DNA from: Diphasiastrum complanatum
Lineage: Eukaryota > Streptophyta > Lycopodiopsida > Lycopodiales > Lycopodiaceae
Length of the DNA stretch: 64,000 nt
Reading direction: 5' to 3'
Assembly: GCA_029204225.1 (NCBI GenBank)
Contig: MU831568.1
Location: 1-64,000 of the forward strand
In this document: piece by piece, positions 44,901 to 54,583 of the stretch
Layout: every line of letters starts with the position of its first letter
Position numbering within the stretch: the first letter of the stretch is position 1
The notes under the pieces: generated by a model
What the model saw: the letters and a program-made list of their open reading frames with translations, nothing else
Databases searched by the model: none
What the model was told of the DNA's origin: nothing
Translations under genes and position numbers: made by a program

Positions 44901-45489
44901 TACCGACTTAGACTACTAGTGATCTAAATTCTTTTTAGAATAGTAATCTCAATGTGCACCTTCTTGCTTTTTCCACAATTTTAGCACTAAATTTGTGCTT
45001 TTGTTGTAAGAATGCTCTCATCAATGCCACATATGCTAGATAATGACTCATAGTTTATGCTGGTTAATTTTGTATGGACTACTAATGACTAGTGCACTTT
45101 ACAACTAAGTAGTTGTGAAAGTTTGTAAAAGTTATCTATGTTGAGTTAGGGGTACTTAAACTTTTTTAGACCTCATAACACATGTTAGTAGGTAGGGCCA
45201 AAATTGGAGTGTGATGTGGCTCAAGCTAGCTTAGGCTTTCTACATTTGTCATAATGAGAGTGGATGAGTGACACTTTTTTATGTGTTGGCATAAGATCAA
45301 GAAACCAATCAAAAGAGAGAAATCCATGAAATTGGTTCAATCAAGTTTGAGGGCCCATATGTCACTAAGCCAATCAAATTAGGAGGAGGAACTGAAGGGA
45401 CCCAATCATATTTCACTCTCTCCACCTCAAGTTGCTACTAGTATGAGTGATAGATCAATTCCATACTTAGTTTTTGTGGATATCTTGAG
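41901..45489. other. AT-rich intergenic DNA
   Basis: No coding frame, RNA gene or LTR boundary that I can support. Poly-T and poly-A runs are common. A small inverted repeat, CCACCACTATAGGTGG, lies near 42297-42312. Confidence 0.5.
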
Positions 45490-45600
45490 AGTTTCTACAC
45501 TTAGGATTTCTCTTGCTTTCTCTCTCTACTTGAGAGCATGTACTTGGATTCTCTCTCAACCCCAAGAGCAAGCCTTTTCTATACTTAAATTTTTTTTATT
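45490..45600 (+). repeat. Sequence shared with the 3' end of element G
   Basis: TTGAGAGTTTCTACACTTAG and the following 90 bases, including GAGCATGTACTTG and AAGAGCAAG, recur at 60697-60805 with scattered differences. Probably a remnant of the same LTR family. Confidence 0.6.
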
Positions 45601-46801
45601 TGTTGGCTGATTTTGACGAAACCTCAAGATGCTCAGCCAAAGCTACCCAAGAGCACCTCTCACATTAAAGCGAGGAGGTCTCTGATAAGATGAGACGAAG
45701 CTAAGGAGGAAAGGACAAAACTTAAACAACAGGTGAGTCAGATCAATCTTGATCAAAAGAAACTCTCTGGAGCAATGATAGTTGAATCCCCTCTTATGAA
45801 GTCTAAAGAGATCCTAAAGTAATGGACAAAAGAAAGAGCTGCAGAAAAAGAAAGATGAAGACAACCGTGAACCTGCAAAATAAAGCGAGCTCCTCACCCA
45901 GCAAGTGGTGGTCAAAGCTCGACATTGCAAGGGTCCAAGGCTGCAACTGTAGAACTATTAGTTCCTTCACCCACCCACCAAGCTTTCATCATGTTTCCTT
46001 ACCGTTACCAAACCGTCCATCCAAATCTGTTCCTACCAACAATTTTTTGATGATAAGTCCATCCCCTTGAGACTGATAATTGAAGTTTGTGCAATCTGCA
46101 AAACGAAGGTTTTTCTTGAGACTGGAACTTCAACTAAGAGAAGAACCATGAAAACACCCAAAAGCAAAGAACTCCTAGAAGTCAGAATCTGCCAAGAAAC
46201 CAAAGATGAAACCGTTAATGGTAGATACAGGTGATAAGAGAAAAAGACACACAAGAAGCACTCAGGCATGCAAGTTGCTATGAAGCTGCTGGGAGCTCTC
46301 CAATTTTGAGAATGTCAACCACTTGCAGCAATAAGACATTCTGATTACATTGCGACAAGTTGAGAAAATAGTTTTTGATAAAGACCGGCAACAAATCCAC
46401 GCTTTTCCAAGTGACAATCGAAAATTCCAATGCAAAGTAGAGCGACATCATTCAATATGAATTACAGTGGGTCCTGGAACACATTAGGGGTGGGATGATG
46501 TTGGCTGATTCTGATGAATCCCCAAGATGCTCAGCCAGAGCTACCCAAGAGCACCTCTCACCTTAGACCAAGGAGGTCTCTGAGAAGATGAGACGAACGA
46601 GGACTGAGAGCCGAGTATGAGAGCCGAGGAATAGTAGTTAGTAATGACAAGCAAGAATTGTGTAAGCCTCACGGTGAATCCCGGAAGATGGAATGACCAT
46701 GTAGGAAGTAGTATTTCTAGGCAAAGTAATAAATGCAAGTAGACCTCTCTTAACGAAAGTAGAGTGAGCCACCTATTGATGGTGACCTCTAGTGGAGAGC
46801 A
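45601..46801 (+). mobile_element. Small LTR element J, unclassified
   Basis: 45601 and 46499 both start TGTTGGCTGATT and stay alike for about 105 bp (GATGCTCAGCC, GCTACCCAAGAGCACCTCTC). The second copy is preceded by AGGGGTGGGATGA, a good polypurine tract. If the 3' LTR ends at ...GAGAGCA (46801), TTATT follows (46802-46806) and also precedes 45601. The internal 0.79 kb has no intact frame and no domain I recognise. The 5' copy is shorter than the proposed 3' LTR, so the left side is rearranged or truncated. Confidence 0.5.
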
Positions 46802-47591
46802 TTATTCCACTTGTAATTTGTGTAATGTGGAAATGCCACTAGGAGGCCACCTAAGTAGCTCATTTGTGTGTGGTTGTGGTTTGTAGAGTGGATTAGATTT
46901 CCTGCTTTCCTAGAGTAAATTAGATTCCATTTCTTGTTTGTGGATTAATGTAGGAATCAGCATTCAGGTAAACTAAATAGACTGGGTTTGTGGTGTACTT
47001 CTTGCATATCTCCTTACAAACTTGTTTTTGATGTTCTTGGGATGTTCAAGAATCAAAAGACTGGTTGGTTTCTTGATTCTTGGACTTCTAAAATGTTGTA
47101 GTTTAGTTTCTTGTTTTTTGTTTTGTGGATTTATGCAAGTTTAGTAGTGTTTAAGATCTGATTTCAGCTCATTTTTGCAGCATTAGAGTAGGATTTCAGT
47201 CATTGTTCAATGATTTTGCATGTTGATTTGATGGTTGAACATTTTGGCATGCATGATTGACTGATTGTGGTCGTTTATGCATGTGCTTTAGTGCAAAAGT
47301 GATAAACCTGAGTGTCCTCTGACAGGCAGGACAATATTACAACGTTAATACTCAATTGAATGTGTGAACTGGAAGTATATCCATTTGAATCAAGGTGGTT
47401 AGGCACCCAACCTAGTTGGACACGCCAAGATTGACCCATATCTAACTTGTTTGATCCAAAAACTTAAGAAAAAGCTTGCCAATCTTGTCCATTTGAGACA
47501 ATTTTTTGAGGTCAAAGCCACATAGTTAGTCATTTGTATTTGAGTCTTTTGTGAATGATTTGAGTGCCTTAAACATGCTTGAGTGAAGTTC
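46802..47591. other. Unassigned stretch between J and H
   Basis: No gene or repeat boundary recognised. Confidence 0.4.
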
Positions 47592-47903
47592 TATTAGGGG
47601 TATTCCCAACAAAGTGTAAATAAATAAAATCCTCCAATAAAATGTGCTGCGAGGGCATGACATCCTGCGTGTATAAGCCCATGGCCCAATGAGCACGCAA
47701 TTGAAGTTGTAAATAAAATAAACTTGACTTGGGATTTGTAATTAAAATAAAACTAGAGGCCCAATGTCATTTTTAAACTTAGAGATCACTTTTTAGAGTT
47801 GGGTCCAAATTGGGACTCACACGAATCTTGTGATTTCTAATGTACTTTCTGTGGACCCTTGGATCAAGTTGGGTCCAAGATGAATGGTGATCATTGTGAT
47901 GAT
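47592..47903 (+). mobile_element. U3 part of Ty3 family H LTR
   Basis: Inverted copy of 648-955. In this orientation it leads, after undoing the inversion next to it, into the rest of the LTR, the primer site, leader and gag of H. Confidence 0.65.
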
Positions 47904-49283
47904 CTTCACCAAATCTTTATACTAACTCTCGCAGGCTTCATCCCTGATGTAATTTGACATTCTGAATCGATTGAGAGGGTCTGCGAGAGTTCTTACTGGA
48001 AGGATTTGCTGGATCTTCACTTTTTAGTGATTTTTTTGTACTTAAATCCAATTTTTTGCTCACTGGAATCAAACTAACTCTCAAAAGCTCTTCTGTGTCC
48101 TAGTCTCATTGAGATGGAACTTCAAAATCCTATGTGAGAGTTCTTGATCACTGGAACTGAAAATTTCACTGTCTGCGAGGGTTCACTGGTACTTTCCCAT
48201 CTTTTTTTCACTGGGAACTCTCGCATAGGCACTTAATCATGAAACTAACTCTCACAAGCTTCTCTGTGTCTCACTGAGATGGAACTTCAGAGGGCTCTGC
48301 GAGAGTTCTTATGAAGATTTGAATTTTTTTGTATTTTTTCAAGGATTTTTTAAATTTTTTATGATTTTTCTCTGATTTTCACAATCTGCTTAGAACTAAC
48401 TCTTGCAGGCTTCTATGCAGGTCTGGGACAATACCCTGGAGCTGCTGCCAGTCATGCAAGGGTTAATTCCCACTGATTCTGGAGATATAAAAATCTGATG
48501 AGTTTTTTTTGGCTCTTTTTCCCTCCAAAATGCAGATTGGTGTGTTTTTTGAGTTTTTTGGATGATTGGTTTGGGTTTCAAGCCCTTAGAGGTTTTTCAA
48601 GGCCTCCTCTACCCTCTCATACCTCCTCCACTAGCTGTGAACAGTCCAAACACAAAAAATACAAAAAGCTGGCTCTAAACTCCCAAAAGTCTACCTAAAC
48701 TACTCTAAAAAGCAAGAAAATAGCTAAAATGCAACTAAACTAGTTAGTGGAAACCTATCCCCGGCAACGACACCATTTTGGGGTCGAAGATCTCTCATAG
48801 TATAGCCCTTCCGCCTGTCAACAAAGGTTAGATCACTGGATAGGTGCCTAACTAGGCATAGATTCTACTTTTAGTTAAATTCCTACTTTCTCCCTTAACT
48901 CTACTCACCACTATACTACTCTCTTTAACTCTACTCCTCTTCACCAACATTCATCATAGTTTTGGTTGAAGGGAAGGGATGGAGAAGAAGAGATTGAGAA
49001 GAGAAGAGAAAGAGAGAGAAAGAGAGTGAGGGTGGAGGTTAGCTCAAATGCTCCTTATGCTTGCTAATGGAAAAACATTCACTATGGCAAACAATAAAAC
49101 TTGGAAATGGAAAGCAATAGAAAACACAACCAAGAGCAATAGCAAGTAGCGAATAGCAAATGAGGATGCTTCTTTTCCAAAAATGGTAGAGTTTCCTCCT
49201 TCTCATTAAGCATGGAAATAGTGTACAAATGGTGTCTTTTTATAAAATGGGGAAGGCCCTTGCCCCTCAATCTTATTGGCTAG
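47904..49283 (-). other. Inverted segment of element H: leader, primer site, LTR 3' part
   Basis: Read on the minus strand it gives LTR sequence (49283-48969, the partner of 648-328), further LTR, the tRNA-Asp primer site, and a leader with TGCGAGAGTT or AACTCTCGCA words. The same leader words continue in the opposite sense at 49284-49560 (CCCTCGCAGATAGTGAAATT against CCCTCGCAGACAGTGAAATT on the minus strand near 48180). No gene is present. Confidence 0.6.
48757..48775 (-). other. Primer binding site of H (tRNA-Asp type)
   Basis: The plus strand reads ATCCCCGGCAACGACACCA, which matches the 3' end of plant tRNA-Asp (ATCCCCGGCAACGGCGCCA) with two G-to-A changes. The minus strand is therefore the primer site, TGGTGTCGTTGCCGGGG. 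Confidence 0.75.
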
Positions 49284-49792
49284 ATCGAACACAAAAAGTG
49301 ATTTTGAACCCTCGCAGATAGTGAAATTTTCACTTCTTGCGAGAGTTAACTCTTGCAAAGAATTCTATAGTGAGATCTGACCCAGATCCAGCTACTGTGA
49401 AGCTTGCGAGAGTTACTTCCAAGGGATCTGAAAGATATCAAGTTTTTTACCTGCAAAAATAACTAAAAAACCCTCGCAAACCAGATCAGTGGAAAGATCT
49501 GCATCAGATCCAGCTACTATCGAAATCTCAGGTCAATCAATGCAAGGAGAAAAAAGTTATCAAGGAAAAACCATTGTAAAAGGCCTAAAATTCATTCCAG
49601 CCAATCAGATCGATCAGATCCTTGAGATCCAGACAACATCCTACTGTATAAGCAAGATCTAATCACTTTGGAACCCACCATCGGATGAATCTGAGATCGG
49701 GACGATCAATAGCACGAAGGATAGCAAATCAAGCACCACACCTTCCCAGATTAACAGCCGTGCAATAAGAGACAAAACCGAAACCGGCACCA
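49284..49792 (+). other. Leader of element H, gag-proximal part
   Basis: Contains several CTCGCA and GCGAGAGTTA words and recurrent GATCTG and CAGATCCAGCTACT phrases (for example 49387 and 49508). Non-coding up to the gag ATG at 49793. Confidence 0.55.
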
Positions 49793-51020
49793 ATGGATCC
49801 AATGGGCCAACCCGTACATGTTGCTCTCTTGCAAGCAATCCGGAGAGCACCACGGATGGAAATACCAAAATACGACGGATCATCAAATCCCATCCGATTC
49901 CTCCAGATCTACGAGCAAGCTTGTGAAATCTACGACAAATGGACACCTGCGGAGAAACTGATGTTGTTCTCCATGTTCTTATTGGCAGTGGCTAGGCCTG
50001 TCAGAGGAAGAGAAATCCACCTGGAAAGCGGTTAAAGCGACTCTCATTACGCGCTTTAAACCAAGAAAGTTCTTGGAAGACCTATTTCTCTTGCTAAGCA
50101 AAGTCAAGATGGAAAAATGAGAAAGGATTTGAGATTATATTGAACGGGTCAAACATCTACGGTTCGAGTGCAGTACAGCCCTGACTCCCGATCATGCGGT
50201 GATCATGTGGTTCCTAGCCGGGTTACCACGAAGTATCAGAAGAGAACTGAAAAGACGGGAGCAGTACGCTACTCTACAAGAAGCTATGGAAGATGCCATC
50301 AGGGAAGAGGATGAGGGATCTGATGACGAATATCCTTCCACCCACACTCCTACTCCCTCGATTGCATCATCATCATCAAACGTATCTGCTCTATCCACAG
50401 AACTGTTGTTGGAGCAAATGAAAAAATCACACAAACAGCAAATGGAGCAACTCACAGCGCAGTTTGACCAGAAACTGAAGGCCTTACAAGGAACTGTAGC
50501 AGTAACTCCACATCAACCGAAACCAACCCAACTGCAATATCCTCGATGAGAAAATGTATGGTGTTTAGTATGCACGCAAAATCATATAGTGAACAAGTGT
50601 CCATTCCTAAAGCAAAATCTGAGACTGACACATAGATTCTGCCATCTGTGCAATGCAACATCGCACGATATGGCATTTTGCCCGTTTAACCCCAGGGTTG
50701 TTCAATAGAAGATAAGTCCCTATCAAACTTCTTATCCTTATCATCAAGGGGCACCTAACGCGGCACCAAGGTACGGTGCACCCAATCAACCACAACGCAT
50801 GGCCTTATCTGCTCCACCAGGGCCAGCCAATCAACAAGTGGCCCATGTAAACCTGACAACAGTAGGACAAGAATTGCAAATGTCAACTCAACCTGAGCAG
50901 CAGCAGTGGTACGGACCAGATGAACCATTTATGGATCCTGCCATAAATGAATATATATCGGCCTATGCAGCTCAAACTCAACGTCAAGGTGGAAGAAATT
51001 ACGGCTGCTATGGGTGTGGC
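49793..51020 (+). pseudogene. Ty3 family H gag, broken
   Basis: The ATG at 49793 starts gag (RMEIPKYDGSSNPIRFLQIY, EKLMLFSMFL). A frameshift lies near 50020, after which the Retrotrans_gag core continues (FLEDLFLLLSKVKMEK, IERVKHLRFECSTALTPDHA, IMWFLAGLPRSIRRELKRRE) with stops near 50119 and 50131. A coiled-coil-like Q-rich stretch follows, then two knuckles CLVCTQNHIVNKC and CHLCNATSHDMAFC with stops nearby (about 50547, 50707). It ends at YGCYGCGE, the start of another knuckle, where element G sequence begins at 51021. Capsid role by family; not functional. Confidence 0.8.
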
Positions 51021-51133
51021 GAGTGTTTTAGGGTCCTAGATCTTCTGAGATCTCCTTATCCATCATTTGTTGAGAGGAAAGTGAGTGCTAGTGCATTAGG
51101 ACAGAGCCTAAAAGTTGAAGAATCATTATATTC

Positions 51134-52761
51134 ATGGCTTCCAATGGTGGGATCATGTTAGAAACTAATGATAGGTTGAGTTCATCAAACTACTCTACCT
51201 GAAAAGTGAGGATGGAATCCTTACTTGAGTTGAATGAACTCATGGACATAGTTGCAGGAACTGAAGAGAGACCACCCATAGTTCAAGAGAAACAAAGGTT
51301 TGATAAGAAGGCCAAAAGGGCTCTTCATATCATTAAAATGAATGTTACCAATGAACTTCTCAAGGAAGTTGGTAATAGTCAAAGTGCAAGTGAGGCATGG
51401 AATGCCTTGAAGAAGCTCTTTGAATCAAAGTCCACATCTAGGGTATTGACCCTAAGGAGGAAAATATTTTCTAGCAGGCAAAGAGAGGGTGAAAGTGCTC
51501 ATGCATTTGTCTTGAGGGTTAGTCCTTAAGTGATGATCTAGCATGTATTGATGAAAACATAAAAGATGGTGAAATAGTCCAGGTTATGTTGAATGGTTTG
51601 CTAGATGAACATGCTAACCTTGTGCAAAGTTTTGCCATTCAAAGAGTCTTGCCAAGTGTGGTTGACTTGCAAGAAATCTTATTGGCTAAAGAACATAGGT
51701 TGCAATCAAAGCTTGATGGAGCATCCTTGCAAGGTGGAGGTGAAGACGCTTTCTTCACAAAAGGCAAAGGGAAATGGTCCAAAGGTGGTAACTCAGATCA
51801 TGATGATCACTCTTCCTCCTCCTCTTCTACTTCTTTTAGAAAGAAAGACAAGTCAAAGTTCAGGTGCTTTTATTGTGGTATAAAAGGTCATTTTGCAAAT
51901 AAATGTCATAAGAAGCAAAGTAATGAAGGTAGCAAGCAAAACAACTTTCGTACTTCTAATGAGGATCTAGATTCTTGTGGTTCTCTCATGATGTGTTCTT
52001 CAAGTCTAATGTCAAGTGGAAGTGACAAGGATTCATGGTGGATAGATAGTGGATCTAGTTCACACATGGCTAGTCACAAGGAGTTTTTTACTTCTTTGAT
52101 CTCTTATGTTGGAACCAAGAAAGTCGTTCACATGCCAAATGGTGGTGAGTGTATGATCAAAGGTATTGGCTCAATTCCTATTTGCCTTTCTACTAATAGG
52201 AATGTAAGGCTTGATGGTGTTCTTTACATTCCTTCACTTTCAAGGAATCTGCTAAGTGTTGGTCAAATGTTAAAAAAAGGGTACAAGACAAAGTTTGTTG
52301 GGGATGTTTGCTTCATTACTAAGGGAGATGTCTTGATTGCTATGGGCAATAGACAAAGTAGACTTTAAAATCTTGATGAATTTGTTATGTCTAACAAGAG
52401 GAATGAAATGGATGTTGCTGGTTCAGTCAACTTTCAATAGTCAATCCCTAGCATCAGTAAGATTGGTAGATATTATGCAAAGTCTAAAGAACTTCTTTAA
52501 GCTAGATCTAGGTTGAGATGTAATAAGCTTCTTGGAGATAGTTATTGTTGTGCTAACTTGGAAACTTTTGGTGAATCTATGATCAATGTTTTGGATCCAT
52601 TGGATCTTGAAGATGGACTAGTGCTACCTACTAGTTAAATGGAGTCTGGTGGTGCTAAATTAGTATTATGTTTGAACTCTTCTACTCATAGATTTCCAAG
52701 TCTTGGTGGCTCTTCAATGGAACTACATGGCAAGTGCAAAAATGAAAAAGGGAGAGCTAAC
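51134..52761 (+). pseudogene. Element G gag-protease and start of unknown region
   Basis: The ATG at 51134 aligns with the F start. A Trp-to-stop change (STxKVRM, about 51200) and a one-base loss at about 51527 break gag; the frame from 51586 continues through the gag C-terminus, CCHC (CFYCGIKGHFANKC) and protease (WWIDSGSSSHM), the pre-integrase-like IPSLSRNLLSVGQML, to a stop at 52366. The same frame then continues with stops at about 52438, 52498 and 52636 and no similarity to integrase. It includes NVLDPLDLEDGLVL, echoed at about 60410. F interrupts at 52762; joining the flanks at the CTAAC target site keeps this frame into 59193. Confidence 0.8.
52757..52761. repeat. Left target-site duplication of element F (CTAAC)
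   Basis: Matches 59188-59192 exactly. Confidence 0.97.
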
Positions 52762-53416
52762 TGTGAAAATTGTCAACATTTCCTAGCTAGTTTGAGGCCT
52801 AAATTGGCTAAAATTGTAAATAGTTTTGGTTCTGGAGTTTCACACGTGTGAACCAGGCCACAATGTTTTTATTTACTGTATTTTTTCAGTATGATGAAGT
52901 GTCAAACTTCATACCCTTCAAAATGAGACCATTTTGATGTATTTTGGTCATATAAGCCATTTTTAGCTATTTTTCCTATATAGGGAATATCTAGGGTCAA
53001 GTACCTTCTAGAGAGAGGAGAGAGAGTCATCTTCCTCATCCATAAATAGTAGGGAAGTCGTGGAGAACAGGTTGGAGAAACCTTTTGTATGCTTCATTGA
53101 GATCAATAGATCATTGTCATTGTTTCTTCCTCCATTGAGAGCATTGTTGTGTGTATTGTCTTCAAGCTATTGTGTATGATCTTAGGTGCTTTCCAAAAGT
53201 GGTAGGCTGATGTATTATGGACTGTATAATGCTATTTTGGGCCGCACTTGATGTTTATGGAAGTTTCCATTTGTGATAAATGCTTTTTGATCAAGTTCTT
53301 TGCATTCTAGGTAGCATAGAATGTGTTGCCAATTCCTAGCTTATGTAGTTTGGAGTGCAAGCATTCAAGCCAATGATCTTGGAGTTTAGATCCACTTAGG
53401 ATCTGTATTTTTCACA
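52762..53416 (+). repeat. 5' LTR of element F
   Basis: TGTGAAAATTGTC to TTTTTCACA. TATA-like boxes CCTATATAGGG at 52975-52985 and CATAAATAG at 53041-53049. Palindrome TTCACACGTGTGAA at 52839-52852. Confidence 0.96.
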
Positions 53417-53428
53417 TGGTATCAGAGC
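53417..53428 (+). other. Primer binding site of element F (tRNA-iMet)
   Basis: TGGTATCAGAGC directly after the LTR. Confidence 0.93.
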
Positions 53429-54583
53429 TGGTTGGCTTCTATTTACAGTAAGTATTCCATTTTTGGTGATATTTGGATGTTTGATCAAGTTCTAGCATGA
53501 TTTTGCATTGCTTTGTTGATCAAATCTTACTAACCTTTGTTTTGTGAGTTGAACTTGTGGATCAAAAGCATATTTCAGGTCTATTGAAGATCAGAGGCTG
53601 AAACTATTTTGGATCAGATCATAACACCTAATCATTTGTGATTGTGAGGCTTGTGCATATTCAATACTAACAATGTTCTTTTCAATCCTATTGTTGACAA
53701 TCTCCATTCTTGGATGAACACTCTCCTTAAGTGGATGAAACTTCTCCTTAAGTGGATGACAAATGCTCTTTTGAGTGAGTTGTAATTCTCCTAAAGGCTG
53801 AGCAAAGCTCCCATTTGGATGAAAGATCCCCTTTTTTGGGTGAACATATTGTAAGCTCCATTGTGAAGAGCATATTGTAAAGATTGTCATCAATTTTGGC
53901 ATAAATTTTGGTGTACTTTGTTGAGCATGTAAGTAACTCTCCTTATGTAATTTGATTGGAGCATTTGCTGGAAGGTGTTAACCATTATGCAAGTGTGTTT
54001 TCAGGTTCTTAACAGGTTGAGGAACATTCTCATGTGAAGTGATCTTAGATCTACATCTAAACACCAAGATTTGACAAGATAGTGAAGCTAGTCTTGTGAT
54101 TCACTAAGTGTGCTCATTCATTCACCTCTAAATCTTGTATTTATCACTTGCTGGAGTTTATAAACTTTTAGAAGTGTGGTTTACATGTGGTTTTACAGGT
54201 TGAATCAATATCTTAGTGTGTTGATCATATGTTGATCAAGTTTGTTCATTACTAGGTAATCTTGGCATCCTAGTTTTGGGTATTTTCTAAGAATGCAAGT
54301 AACTCTTCACACCATAACTTGATTTGGTCACTTGCTGGAAAGTTTGAGAGCTTAAGCAAGAGTGTGTTCAGGTTGGTTTGATTTTGTAATCCATTCTTAG
54401 TGTGTGCAAAGTGTTGCATGTGTTTCAATCTTCCTTTCTATGCTTGGAAACCATCTAGGTTCAAGATAGAAGTGTTTTAGGGTCCTAAATCTTCATAGAT
54501 CTCTTTATCTATCATTTGTTGAGAGAAAAGTGAGTGCTAAGTGCTTTAGGACAGAACCTAAAAGTTGAAGAAACATTAGAATC
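53429..54583 (+). other. Leader of element F with short tandem repeats
   Basis: Three adjoining 20 bp units at 53701-53758 share the frame TCTCC..TTAAGTGGATGA (first one TCTCCATTCTTGGATGA). Further on, diverged blocks with ACTTGCTGGA or TTTGCTGGA, followed by a vowel-like AGGTT, occur near 53960, 54145 and 54330. Non-coding. Confidence 0.7.

Noticed and set aside
48757-48830. Possible tRNA-Asp gene, since the 3' end and a GTATAG...CCGCCTGTCA-like phrase are present
   Set aside because: The parts are in the wrong order for a tRNA and the 3' end matches a retroelement primer site next to an LTR.
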